Below are positions 45,552 to 57,359 of a stretch of 64,000 nucleotides of DNA, one piece after another (position 1 is the first letter of the stretch; each line of letters starts with the position of its first letter). The stretch comes from Bidens hawaiensis (lineage: Eukaryota > Streptophyta > Magnoliopsida > Asterales > Asteraceae). Where the stretch lies: positions 496,001 to 560,000 of the forward strand of contig JAIQDT010000673.1 in assembly GCA_021521415.1 (NCBI GenBank). The letters run 5' to 3'. A program made the translations under genes and the position numbers. The notes beneath the pieces are model-generated. The model was not told the origin of the DNA, made no database searches, and was given only the letters and a program-made list of their open reading frames with translations.

Positions 45552-47984
45552 GGTCTCTCTTACTTATTAACTTTGTTAAAAGAAATTAATTGATTATCCC
45601 TCAATACATTAGGTAAGTTAACTCGTTAAAAACATTGTTAGGAAAACTTGAATGGGGCAAACCATGGCTAAGGAGAGATGAGTGCAACACATATTTGCTC
45701 CTCGATAAAAAAACCTTATTACTAAAGCTCAATCTATATGCAGAACTTTATAACTTCATATGATATATTTCTCAATATTTTAATTTCACTGATTCGTACA
45801 TTTACAATGTGTCAAGGATTTCTTCCCATTTTGACAAATTATGCATATTCATGAACTCTTCAAGAGTTTTACCATATAATCGTCATTAATTAGCACATCA
45901 ATTAAAAAGGTTAACATATTTCTCATTTTGATTCCATTCCCAATTCCTTTTCATTTATCGGTGTACAAAAATTACATTCATAAAATACTTTAAATTGCTT
46001 TTCAAGCATTCATATGCTTTAGAAAACTCATTAAAAAGTTTTAATTATATCTAATTCTTTAATGTATGCAACAAATATAAAGTTTTTATGTTAGATAAAG
46101 TCTAATCCAATTTGCATTTGAATCCGGCCCAGTAACAACATCCAGTTAGTTTAGTTTAATAACATAAGTTGATATTTTAGAATATTAAGTAGATTTCAAA
46201 TTATTTGTTTAAAGTAAATGTATGTTTAAGTTTTAATAGTTAAAATTGGTAAAATTTCATATTTTTATTACATATGTTTATTACATTTGAGGTCATGTAT
46301 AATTAAATACTTTTGATCCGCATTGATTTTTTTATTTTTATTATTTAATCGTTTTCTAATAATTAGTTAGCAGAGTATATATTAGTATTCAGCACTTGTG
46401 TGATAGGAAGACGAGAGGAAAAGGGTGCGTGCATGTGAGTTCCGTACGCGTGTGTAATAGAAAGCAGATGCTTTGGTATTTTCAGACCTCTAGCCAGTTG
46501 AAAATTTGACTTGTTTCCCCACCATTTTTTAAATTTATTTGAAAACTTAAAATATTAGGATATTCGTGGTTAGAGATACGTAAATTGGATTTTTTCATAA
46601 ACCGGTTCTGGGTATAGTTAACAAAAGTCAAAAATTAGATTTAGTAGGAACTGGTTCCGGGTATGGTTGGGTTTTTGACCGGGTGGAGTGAAACTGGTTC
46701 CACCAGGTCCGGGTCTAGTCTAGGGACGATTTTACTGGGGAACCAAACCCTGGTCCTTACTTGCAGGTTAGGTACAATCGAATCCAGTTCCGGGCCGGAT
46801 CCGAAACCGGGTTTTTTGGCCACCTCTATCCATAATGGTTGAAAAAAAAAGACGTCTACCTAAATCACTGTCTTGTAGATGAAAAACATCTTACAAAAGT
46901 TACATGTAATGGCTTTACTATCCTATATAATTAAATAGCATTTAAATTATATAAGTACGTTATACAATTTTTAATAAATTGGGGTTGATGTCGTATGCTT
47001 CTTGACACCTCAGTTTAATTTCTTTGAAAACCTCCCCTCCCGTACTGGTGGGCGTTATTGAGGTGATGTGGGCAAAGGGGAACGCTACGCACATATCAAT
47101 AATACGATTAAATTTTGTAAACATATCAATAGAACATTTGATTCTTCTACTATTTTTGTATAATCATCAACCTTAATTATATTTTATTTTATGATGACTC
47201 ATAACGTATCACGATATTGATTTTGCAAGAAGATAGTTAGGAAATCACAAAACCTTTCACCTTTTTTGCAAAATTGCAAATGTACTACCGACGACTACGT
47301 AATTTCTTTCTTACTTTGCCGGATCACCATCTTAAACTCTATAGTATTGCTTATGCCAATTACAAGTCAATAGCTTTTTATGTTATTTATAAGAATGTAA
47401 GATGTTGTGTAAAGAATAGATTCTTATACGTTGTTATCCAACGTTTATGAATGAATGAAAAAGACAAGAATTACATCAACAAATATGGAGAATTTTATAT
47501 TACTTAATAAAAAAACTCTTAACCATAGTTGCCATGTATTCTACTGTGATTATCGACTAAATATATCTTGGGCGGTTGGTACGCATTCTTTTTAAATAGT
47601 TGTACATTTAAAATTTAAATACAAATGAAAAATAAGAATACTAATAAATGTTCTCAAGTCTCAAACGGTTCCTTTGGGGTAGTTAGCACACATGACTAAA
47701 ACGACCGTTGCCTCACAGTCACGTGCATCCCACGTCCTCTGATATCCATACTCATTTACTCCTCTTCATGTGCTACTTACTCTGCCACCATCCAATTTTA
47801 GAATTAGATATACATCTTATTTATTTAAATTAAAGAACTTTCTTTTAAAAATAAAATACATATAGCCGCACATATTGATATTTATATTCTATAACATTTA
47901 AAAAAAAAGTCAGGAATTTTATTACTCATTTTGTGTATGAATTGTTCAAGATATATAAAACACGAGACCGTGATTTGGATCAAA
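45552..47984. other. AT-rich intergenic DNA
   Basis: About 46600-46830 is rich in GGTTCC/CCGGGT words and ends GGCCACCTCTA, as in degraded hAT-type MITEs, but no matching left end or TSD is found. Nothing else is recognised. Confidence 0.5.
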
Positions 47985-48420
47985 CACTACAAATAAAAGG
48001 CCATTTAGTGACATACGTTTTTAATGGCATTTAACTTTTTGTCACTAATTTAAGTTTTTAATGCCATTTTTCGTATGCTATCTTTGCTTATAAGACATTT
48101 TCAATGACATCTAGTTTTAATGCCACTAATTTATGGTTTTAGTGTCACTTTATGTATACCACTGAAAATCTAGTGTCACACGTTTTTAATGGCATTTAGC
48201 ATTTGTACCACTAATTTAGGTTTTTAATGGCACTTTGCGTATGACATCTTTGCTTATAACACATTTTTAGTGGCATTTAGTTTTAATGCCACTAATTTAT
48301 GATTTTAGTAGCACTTTGCTTATGCCACTAACAATCTAGTGTTACGCACTTTTAATGATCGATATTTAGCTCCTGTGCCACTAATCTAGGTTTTTAATGC
48401 CACTTGCGTATGCCATTTTT
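47985..48420 (+). mobile_element. CACTA-like terminus with subterminal repeats
   Basis: CACTACAAATAAAAGG at 47985 resembles the CACTA (EnSpm) terminal motif. It is followed by about 2.6 tandem copies of a roughly 165-bp unit with TTTTTAATGGCATTTA at 48017, 48181 and (diverged) 48344, each full of GCCACTAATTTA words. No matching right end was found in the window, so this is probably a truncated end. Confidence 0.5.
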
Positions 48421-49017
48421 GCGAACACATATTTTGTGTTCATGTTTGTTTATTTAAAAAATGAACATGTTCGTTTTCGTTTATGTTCGTTTGTTTAAAG
48501 TCTAAACAAACAGTTTAGGAACATAAATGAACATAACTAAACAGATAAACGAGCATAACTGAACATATATATGAACACAAACAAACATGTTAAAAATCCA
48601 CAAAAGAACATATATATGACTTGAGCCGAGCCAAGGTCGATTTTGGCTCGATTACAAAAATGACCAAACTCAGCTCAGGATGTTTAAAATCAAGTTTTTT
48701 TAGCTAGTTTCTTTGAGCTTTTATAAAACGAGCCACGAGCCCGAGCTTCAAGGTCAAGCTTTTTGAACCGCCCAGCCCAATTCTATGAAACAATTAAAAC
48801 AAGCTTTTTGAACCGCCCAGCTCAAGCTTTACGGGATTTTTGGCTTGTTAACAAGAGTTATTGTTGGGGCAGCTGCTACAATCCAAGATTTTGTCCTAGT
48901 GAAGCCTGATTTTGTCCTACCTTTTTAGATTACAATCCAAGACCATATCAGTACAGGTCCGGGTGTCAATTGTGCCGGGTTTACGGGGTTGAATTAACAT
49001 GACCCGTGCTTTTATTT
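48421..49017. other. low-complexity intergenic DNA
   Basis: Repeated GTTCGTTTGTTT/AACATAAATGAACAT words (48430-48610) and GAGCTTTTTGAACCGCCCAG-type words (48700-48830) suggest decayed hAT MITE interiors. No ends are defined. Confidence 0.4.
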
Positions 49018-49025
49018 GTCAAAAA

Positions 49026-49321
49026 TAGGGGTGCAAACGAGCTGAGTCGAGCTCAACCAGGCTCGAGCTCGGCTCGTTTAACATACACAGAGCTTGAGCT
49101 CGACCTCGACTCGTTTCGAGCTCTATTTTCAAAGCTCGAGCTCGGCTGGTGAGTGGATTTTGAAGCTTGAGCTCGGCTCGGGCTCGGCTCATTTACTGTT
49201 GATCATTAATTTTTTATATAATTATAATTAATTTTATATATTTTTTCTATTATAATTTATGTATAAAATAATATATATTATTTATTTTTTCATAACATTA
49301 TATATATTAATTAATAATTAT

Positions 49322-49362
<41 letters not shown>

Positions 49363-49550
49363 CAGACTCGTTTAGGTTCGCGAGCCGGCTCGAGCTCGAT
49401 AAGTGAAGCTCGGGCTCGGGCTCGTTTATTAAACGAGCTTATTTTAAGGCTCAAGCTCGGGCTCGAGCTTGATTAAGCTCGGCTCGATCGAGCTTTTTAA
49501 CGAGCCGATCTCAAGTAGCTCGCGAACAGCTCAGCTCATTTGCATCCCTA
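49026..49550. mobile_element. hAT-type MITE (525 bp)
   Basis: Terminal inverted repeats TAGGGGTGCAAACGAGCTGAG and its near inverse CTCAGCTCATTTGCATCCCTA. A perfect 8-bp TSD GTCAAAAA lies at 49018-49025 and 49551-49558. Interior ends are GAGCTCGAGCTCGGCTCG-rich; the centre is AT-rich with a long (AT)n at about 49327-49357. No coding. Confidence 0.93.
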
Positions 49551-49557
49551 GTCAAAA

Positions 49558-49659
49558 ACATCATATTTTAATCATCAAAATTTGAACTGTCAAATATTCT
49601 TTATTACAAGTTGTTAAAATGTTATGACAGTTCAAATTTTGATGATTAAAAGATGATGT
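49558..49659. ncRNA. candidate small-RNA hairpin or tiny inverted-repeat element
   Basis: Arms 49558-49592 and 49625-49659 are 35 bp each and pair at 34 of 35 positions (core CATCAAAATTTGAACTGTCA) around a 32-nt loop. The size resembles a young MIRNA-type foldback. It could equally be a minimal MITE, and expression is unknown. It starts at the last base of the TSD of the neighbouring MITE. Confidence 0.4.
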
Positions 49660-52600
49660 AAAGTGAATAATGAATACATAAACTCCACCGACCCAATACG
49701 AACATGGTTCTATTCTTCCCGCCGACCGATCCACCGGAGCTAACCACCAATCACAAATCGCAGGACATAAAACCAATTCCTCTCCAGAGCTTCGGCAATT
49801 ACACAACCTTAGACAACCAGAATGTTTCTATTCCTATAAATCCTCTTTTTTTTTTCATATTTTATAATTTGCGTTTATCACTTTCCTACCATATTTGAGC
49901 CCTAATTCCATATTTTATTCGATCGCAGGCTGCTTCTGATGCGATGGTATGCCATATGTGTTTCTGAATATGTTGTAATGCGATTTGTTTGAAGGTTATA
50001 AAGCACTGTTGTAATCACTGAATTCAGTCTTATCTAGTTTGGAATGCATGTAGTGTTCTTCATATTCTTTAGATTTGTCAAGGTAATTTTGTTTGTGATA
50101 AATATTTAGTTCAAATATTACCGACAAACTATGTTAAATACATATATATTTTTTAGATTCTTATTTATATTTGCTAACGGTTAAAATATTCGACTCCAAT
50201 TGAATTTATCAAGGTTTGATATGTTCGTCCTAATTTCGACTCGGTTTTGATTAAAATTAGAGAGGTATGAAATTAAAGTTTTTAGAAAAGAGATATATGT
50301 AAATAGTTTTTTAACTAGTTCATAAAGGGTAAATTTGTCATTTAATTAGTTAATTTTAATGAAATGGATAAATATGTAATATATGTGGGTTGGAAAGGGG
50401 ATATATGTAATTGATTTTTAAGGGTTAGGTAAATATTTAATAAGTAACTTAGAAATGGGATATATGTAAATGCTCCTAAATATTAAACCGAATTTGACGA
50501 ATGTTACAAACTTTGCAATATTTGCAAAGTGTAGGGACCAACCATGCTATTAAGTTATGGTTGGTGATAGTGATTGGTGATAATTTCAAGTCGTTCTTTT
50601 AAAACATTAAGTTGATCTTGACAAAAATAAGTTATTTCGGGTTACCTCAAATCAAACAATGGCTTAATTATTTGAATCCACTTATGTTAGAAAAATAGTT
50701 AAAATGAACAACTATTATCAAAATTAAATACTTAGAAAAGGTCTGTATGAGTTAGCACCACTGATGACTATTGTTTGTCTCTAATTAGGTTGTTCATTAA
50801 TCGAATTGGAATTGAATAACCCGAAATTCAAATCGAACCGAACCGAATTTGAAATTCAAATTTAGATATCTCATCCCGTGCCGCCAATTGAATGACCCGA
50901 ATTCGAATGTTATATGCACACACACTTATGATTCATTGAGTTGGCAATCAGGCTAATTTGGTTTATTCAAATAATCTTATCCTAATTGGGTTATTTAATG
51001 GAATTCTGATCAAATTCACTTAAGTTTTTAAGACTTTCAAATTTAAATATCCTGAATTACCCTATAAGCGATTCGACGAACACCCGTAGTCTCCACCATC
51101 TATTTGTTGTTGCTCGCACCTTACCCCAACCAGTGCCTTGTAGTTTTTCTTTAAACGACTCATTTTAACACGACTCTATTTGAATCATAACTCGTTTAAT
51201 TCCAAACTTATTTTACTCGGATTCAACATCGACCTGGATCCGTTTGGATCCATCACCCACGACCCAGTTAACCAAGCCTATATGCAAAATAATATACATC
51301 ATTTATTGCACGAAGTTCTAATTCATTGTAAGCAACATAACATCAACAGATATGTGTGGGGATATGCATCTGTTTTGGGTTACAATGTGATACATCATAT
51401 CCATGGTCTACGTAGGTTATGGGGTGGGGGCCCCTAATGTTTTGAGTATTTACAAATGTTTTATGTGGGGTTTCCATGTCATGAGACATAACCACAAGTG
51501 TGATCTGTCAAAGCATGGGAAGATGATATATCTATATGTGGATAGTGAAAGTTGTCACTAGTCAACCTTCTATTTTCAATTTAACGCAAAACAAATAAAT
51601 ATAAGACGTATAAATGCCAAGTTTTTGTTATTTCAATCATATCATTTAACATAGGAGAGCAAAAGATTTAAATAGAAATGTGTTTTTCTTAATGATGTCA
51701 TAGAATATAAAATTGATATGACTTGTGTGGTCAGTACTATAAAAATTCACCGCGTTTCATGAGCTTATTCGGATTGCTTTTGTGAATAATATGTGTATCA
51801 TGGTTCACTTAATCTGATCCCTACCACCATATGTTGAAAAAGATTATCATGCTTATTGTCAAACGTTAGTTGCTTATTGTCAAACATTAGTTATATGTAA
51901 CATAATGCATGTGTCAATTATTTAATGGCGAGCTTTTGTCCTTTCTTGAATCTTCAAAGGCATGATATAATGCATGGGTTCCTTTGTCATATGGGATGGG
52001 GATATCCCACGATTCAACTTTAAAGGTTGTCCCCTTAGATGATTTTCAAATCAAGAACCAAATAACAACTTTAAATTAGGATGATAGTTAAGTAAGCAAG
52101 TAATGTTGAACCTCAAAAAACGGTGAATTTGGTGACTCTTGATTAATTGAGAGTTGAGTCGCTCCTCGTATTCAATCTGAGCAAAAAGTTAGCTTGTAAT
52201 ATTAATTTGAACTAAAAGTTGTGCTTGTATTTGGCTTCTTGTCCTCTCAAGCAAACTATTGGTTTGATGAGTAAGGATGAACTCATAAAAAAAAAACTGA
52301 GTCTGACGGAAAAACCCGAAACATTCAGAACAAGTATACCCGAAACCTAATGGGTATTGGGCCGGTATGAGACTGGTTTTAAAAATATTCGCGGGCTATG
52401 TACTTGGTGCTTTGTTGATATATATTTTTTTCAACACCACCCATTATTGGCCACAAAACTTTTTATAATAAGTTTTTTTAAATTACTATGGCCCCTCAAC
52501 TTTTGTAATGACATCTTCGGCAACTTAACTTTAAAAAGTTTTTCACTTTTTTTTTTAAAATTTTCAATCATTTACCGCGTGTGTGATTCAACCTTTTTAT

Positions 52601-53187
52601 GTCTACTTTTCGTTCGGTTTGGTGTTGGTAGAGGTGTGGCGGTTCTTGGATGGTGTCCGGCGGTTAAGGCTGGTATGATACCGGGGTCGGTTGTGAAAAG
52701 GAACTTGGAGATTCAAATGCCATCATTTTTGAATTGGTAGATTCAGTTTGGTCGGTTTCTTCGCAACGTGTGGGGCTTGAATACTAGTTTGACGTAAATC
52801 ACGCAATATCCACATCCTACTGGTTGATGAAACAAAATTAAATGGTGACAATTTTGTAAATAACTTTTTATACGCATTTCAATAAATAAATGCAATATTA
52901 TAAAGTATGGTGTATTCATCGTTTAAACAATACAAGTTTTTAAATCAATTACAAAAATGTCGTGGAGTACAAAATTTTTCATCTAGTAATGTCACCTCAT
53001 TGTCACGTATGACTCAGGCCAACAAAGAAAAAAACCCACCCCGCATGGGGTTGTGATGTTGATCCTCGCTCCCTTGTATTTCTTTATTTTATCATATTTT
53101 TATTTTATATATGAAGATACAGATGATGAGGAGAGGTAGGTGATGCCATGATGAAGCAATGACAGGTCTGACCTCTTCTCTAAAGAA
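49660..53187. other. intergenic DNA with a possible gene-fragment exon
   Basis: A + frame at 49704-49850 (VLFFPPTDPPELTTNHKSQD, KPIPLQSFGNYTTLDNQNV) followed by an acceptor-like GATCGCAG (49921-49928), the 18-bp GCTGCTTCTGATGCGATG and a donor-like GTATGC could be captured or decayed exons. The family is not recognised. AACCGAACCGAA words cluster at 50820-50900. No other gene is supported. Confidence 0.35.
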
Positions 53188-53192
53188 TGAAG

Positions 53193-53564
53193 TGTTGATT
53201 ATATCTTTAGATATGGATTAAAATCAAGAACCCTATTAAGTTTATTCAATCAATAACAATAAATAAGACATCAATTATAGAACTTACTTGATTGAATGGA
53301 GACCGTAGAGAAAGATGATGCCATGATCGATAGCTACTCGTTCCCGTTAGGATGTCACCGGTTGATGGATTTCTTAGAGAGAAGGTTATTGGTGTTTCTC
53401 TTATTATTTGTTAATATGACATCAAAGGGAAACATGAATATATATATATAGGGGTATGCCCATCAAATATCCCATATATATAAGTTACGGGCCAAGTTAG
53501 GTTATTTGAATAATTATAATTAATTAAATGGTAAGAAGGCCACATAATGGGGTTTTTTCCAACA
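53193..53564 (-). repeat. copia 3 3' LTR
   Basis: 372 bp with canonical TG...CA ends on both strands. It has a short (AT)n of about 12 bp, far shorter than in the right LTR. Confidence 0.94.
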
Positions 53565-53880
53565 TTCTCCCACTTGGCCGAATAACCATTTATGATGAGT
53601 AATTCGTTAAATAATTGGCCATGTTAAACACTCATCAAATTTTACATTAAAACTATAGTAGGTAGTTACAATCATTTGAGTTGTTGTCAACTCAAGATCC
53701 CCAACAGTCATACTAGAGTCTCAACATAAAACACTTAAAAGTCAAATAGCTAAAATAAACCCTTTAAGGTACATAAGTTTGCATAGTTTTGTCTACATAT
53801 CATAAAGTGCACATAAACGTTCATATAGACAAAATAAAGCATTCGAGGAAAAAATAATAATTCATACACACCATATGCTT

Positions 53881-55713
53881 TTATATAAGGTCTCTACTAA
53901 AACCCATCCTCGTTACGAGTTCTTGGAAAGTTCTGGGTGGTAGACCTTTAGTCATCGGATCCGCTAGCATATCTTTAGTGTTAATGTATTCGATACAAAG
54001 GTAATTTTCCTCAACTCGTTCACGTACGAACAAGAGCTTTGTATCAAGATATAATCCAGCTCCACTCGAACTGTTACTGTTCGAGAAATTAACTGCTGCT
54101 GAGTTGTCACAATAAATCTTCAATGGTCGTGATATGGAGTTGACAACTTTGAGTCCTCTTATCAGATTTCTTAACAACATCCCATGGCAAGTTGCATTGT
54201 ACACTGCAACATATTCTGCCATCATTGTTGAAGTTGTCGTTAACTGTTGCTTATGACTCCTCCATGAAATCGGTCCATCTGCCAACATAAAAATATACCC
54301 CGAAGTTGATTTTTTATCATCTTTGCATTTAGTAAAGTCTGAATCAGAATAGCCAACTAATTCCAAATTATTAGTTCTTTTGTATGTCAATTTATAATCT
54401 TTCGTTCCTTGTAGATATCGCAATACTTTCTTTGCTGCTTTCCAATGATCTAGGCCAGGATTAGATTGATATCGGCCTAGCATTCCAGCAATATATGCAA
54501 TATTTGGACGAGTGCAAACTTGAGCATACATAATGCTTCCAACTACAGAAGCATAAGGTATCAATCCCATTTGCTCCTTTTCAACCTCTGTTTTCGGGCA
54601 TTGAAAAGAACCGAAAACATCTCCCTTAACTACTGGAGCTACTGTTGGAGTGCAATGTTGCATTTTATAGCGTGTAAGAACACGTTCAATATAAGCCTTC
54701 TGGGACAAACCTAATGTCCCATTGGAACGATCTCGGTGTATTTCGATGCCTATTACGTAAGAAGCTTCTCCAAGATCTTTTATGTCAAAATTACGCGAGA
54801 GTAATCGCTTTGACTCATGCAACAAATCTAAGCTATTACTTGCTAAAAGGATATCATCCACGTAAAGGACAAGTATAGCAAAGTTGCTCCCGCTCATTTT
54901 GAGGTAGGTGCATTGATCCACTTGATTCTTAATACAGCCTTGTTTCTTCATGGTTTCATCAAATTTTAGGTACCACTGACGTGATGCCTGTTTTAACCCA
55001 TATATGGATTTCTTTAGCTTACAGACTAAGTGGCCCTGACCTTCAGGTTTAAAGCCTTCAGGTTGAGTCATAAATACATCTTCATGTAAGTCACCCTTAA
55101 GGAAAGCCGTTTTAACATCCATCTGATGTAGCTCTAAGTCAAAATGAGCTACCAATGCCATAACTATCCTTAGGGAATCCTTTCGTGATACAGGTGAAAA
55201 GGTTTCCTGATAATCAATTCCCTCTTTTTGAGTATAACCTTTAGCAACCAATCGTGCTTTATATTGTTCGACGTTTCCATTCGGATCTAATTTGGTTTTG
55301 TAAACCCATTTACAACCTATAGGTTTTACACCCTTGGGTAATTCAACCAAGTCCCAAACCTCATTCTTATTCATGGAATTAAGCTCATCAATCATAGCTT
55401 TATTCCATTCACAAGATTGATCACTACTAATGATTTCATTATAAGAGGTTGGATCATTACGCTTTCCTAAATCCAAATCAACTTCATTAAGGTAGGTTAC
55501 ATAATCATCAAAATTTTTAGGCTTTTTAGACCTAGATGACCTCCTAAGTTGATTTTCAGGTTCATGATTATTAATGGGTTCAATGATTTGCTCTTGTGTG
55601 TTTGATGTGCCTTCATTCTCAAGAATATTCGGAACATTATTTTCTGAGGAAACATTAAATGGTGCAGTGTTATGTACAAGAGGTGTAATAGGAGGTAAAG
55701 TTGAAGAGCCCAT
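53881..55713 (-). CDS. copia 3 RT and RNase H open frame
   Basis: A 610-codon frame. A post-integrase linker (RRSSRSKKPKNFDDYVTYLN) precedes the RT: ELPKGVKPIGCKWVYKTKLD, KARLVAKGYTQKEGIDYQET, HQMDVKTAFLKGDLHEDVFM, SIYGLKQASRQWYLKF, and the intact catalytic box LVLYVDDILLASN. RNase H follows with YSDSDFTKC, TMMAEYVAV and IYCDNSAAVNFS (D, E, D retained). The C-terminus KDMLADPMTKGLPPRTF is normal for copia. The first Met is arbitrary, as the natural frame enters from integrase, disrupted by a frameshift near 55730. Enzyme residues look intact but no functional polyprotein can be made. Confidence 0.93.
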   Translation of the reverse strand: MGSSTLPPITPLVHNTAPFNVSSENNVPNILENEGTSNTQEQIIEPINNHEPENQLRRSSRSKKPKNFDDYVTYLNEVDLDLGKRNDPTSYNEIISSDQSCEWNKAMIDELNSMNKNEVWDLVELPKGVKPIGCKWVYKTKLDPNGNVEQYKARLVAKGYTQKEGIDYQETFSPVSRKDSLRIVMALVAHFDLELHQMDVKTAFLKGDLHEDVFMTQPEGFKPEGQGHLVCKLKKSIYGLKQASRQWYLKFDETMKKQGCIKNQVDQCTYLKMSGSNFAILVLYVDDILLASNSLDLLHESKRLLSRNFDIKDLGEASYVIGIEIHRDRSNGTLGLSQKAYIERVLTRYKMQHCTPTVAPVVKGDVFGSFQCPKTEVEKEQMGLIPYASVVGSIMYAQVCTRPNIAYIAGMLGRYQSNPGLDHWKAAKKVLRYLQGTKDYKLTYKRTNNLELVGYSDSDFTKCKDDKKSTSGYIFMLADGPISWRSHKQQLTTTSTMMAEYVAVYNATCHGMLLRNLIRGLKVVNSISRPLKIYCDNSAAVNFSNSNSSSGAGLYLDTKLLFVRERVEENYLCIEYINTKDMLADPMTKGLPPRTFQELVTRMGFSRDLI

Positions 55714-55739
55714 CCCCCCTCCTCTTGCACTACTTGGAA

Positions 55740-56117
55740 ATCAAAGATTTCTCTCTCACTGCTCCCACTGACTGTAGAGTTCTCTAGAAACTCAGCATGA
55801 CGAGTTTCCACTATACGAGTAGCATGCGAAGGGCAATAGAATCTAAATCCCTTTGAATGTTCGGGATATCCTATAAAGTAACAACTGACAGTCCTCATGT
55901 CAAGCTTTCGTTATAAAGGATTATAAAGTTTAGCTTCTGCAGGACAACCCCATACTTTCATATATCGTAAGCTAGGCTTCCTTCCTGTCAAAATCTCAAA
56001 AGGACTTTTAGGGACAGATTTAGAAGGTACCCTATTAAGTATATGAACAGCTGTCTTTAAGACCTCAGTCCATAAAAAATTATGAAGATTTGAGTTTGCT
56101 AACATACTTCTTACCAT
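55740..56117 (-). pseudogene. copia 3 integrase C-terminal part
   Basis: VRSMLANSNLHNFLWTEVLK, AVHILNRVPSKSVPKSPFEI and KVWGCPAEAKLYNPL are the usual integrase C-terminal motifs. After an in-frame stop at 55911-55913 the same frame gives CYFIGYPEHSKGFRFYCPS. Frameshifts near 56130 and 55730 separate it from its neighbours. Confidence 0.88.
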
Positions 56118-56783
56118 ATCCTGAACCTATTTCTTCTCTCAGAAACATCGTTCTGTTGAGGAGTACCCGGCATGGTAAATTGGTTTACTATCCCGTGTTC
56201 TTTGCAAAAATCAGCGAAAGGACCAGGAGCTTGACCAATATCTGTATGTCGACCATAATACTCACCTCCCCTATCTGATCTGACTACCTTTATCTTACAA
56301 TCAAGTTGATTTTCAACTTCAGCTTTAAAGGTTTTAAACATATCAAGTGATTCAGATTTTTCTTTAATTAAATACAAGTACATATACCCAGAATAATCAT
56401 CTATGAAAGTAATGAAAGACGTATGGCCAGTTATGCCAGGGGAAAAAGGTCCACAAATATCAGTGTGTATTAGTTCTAGTAAACCAGAACTCCTAGTGGC
56501 GCCTCTTTTAGCCTTTTTCGTCTTTTTTTCCTTTAATGCACTTAACACATGTTTCAAAATCACTAAAATCGAGATTTGGTAAGACATCATTCTTCACGAG
56601 TCTTATCATTCTGTCTCGTGTGATGTGGCCTAAACGTTGATGCCATAATATGGACGATGTTTCCAAATCACGTTTTCTTTTGTTGGTATTCTCATTAACA
56701 TTATATGACAATAGTGATTCTGAAAAATTATCATCTAGTTCTAGCTTATAGAGATTTCCATCCAAATAACCATAACCAAACAC
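56111..56783 (-). pseudogene. copia 3 integrase zinc and catalytic core
   Basis: HQRLGHITRDRM and FETCVKCIKGK form the HHCC zinc region. The core follows a frameshift in an A-rich run near 56520: LIHTDICGPFS (D), VVRSDRGGEYYG (D) and TPQQNDVSERRNR (E). The frame is then lost near 56130. Confidence 0.9.
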
Positions 56784-56813
56784 TTGGGAGTTTAAACTAA
56801 TAGTGACTTTGCC

Positions 56814-57359
56814 TTAACCATGCAAAACGTCATAACCATCAATATCTAACTTTGCTACTGATACTAAATTTCGAGTAATTTTTGGTACATATAAGGTATC
56901 AAAGAGTTTAATACAATAACCAGTTTTCATAATAAGTTGCATGGTTCCTACGGTTTCAACATTAAGTTCAGCACCATCTCCCATCCTAAGTGTTCTTTGG
57001 TTTCTTTCCAGCTTCTGGATTGTAAGAAATCCCTGTATAAAATTAGTAACATGAACCATAGAACCAGAGTCAACCCACCACGTGTTAATTGGTACATTAA
57101 TATTAAAGGATTCAAGTATCATAAATGCATGTGTACCTTTCTTAGCCATCCACTCCTTGAATTTCGGGCAATCTCGTTGCAAGTGCCCTTTGTTACGGCA
57201 AAACTTACATTGAAGTTGTCCTTTGGAGGCATTAGAGCTGGAACTAGTACTTGTATTAGCCTTCTGGACTTTAGAACTTTCTTATTTAAAATTTCCCTTC
57301 CTTTTTAGTGTCTTAGTGGTAGTGAGGTAAGCTACTCCAGGCTTTTCCAGTTTCAAACG
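56814..57359 (-). pseudogene. copia 3 zinc knuckle and protease
   Basis: RLKLEKPGVAYL continues in frame after the TAA at 57360. A further in-frame TAA lies at 57282-57284. The zinc knuckle CKFCRNKGHLQRDC (C-X2-C-X4-H-X4-C) is intact at about 57168-57209. Protease shows WWVDSGSMVHVTNF and YVPKITRNLVSVAKLD. An in-frame TAA at 56814-56816 ends the segment, with FGYGYLDGNLYKLE continuing in frame beyond. Confidence 0.9.

Noticed and set aside
46559..46823. hAT element near 46560-46830
   Set aside because: Only one plausible end (GGCCACCTCTA) was seen; no matching left end or 8-bp TSD.
53881..55713. RT/RNase H frame as a domesticated host gene
   Set aside because: It lies between paired LTRs with primer site and TSD, and continues the copia polyprotein order.
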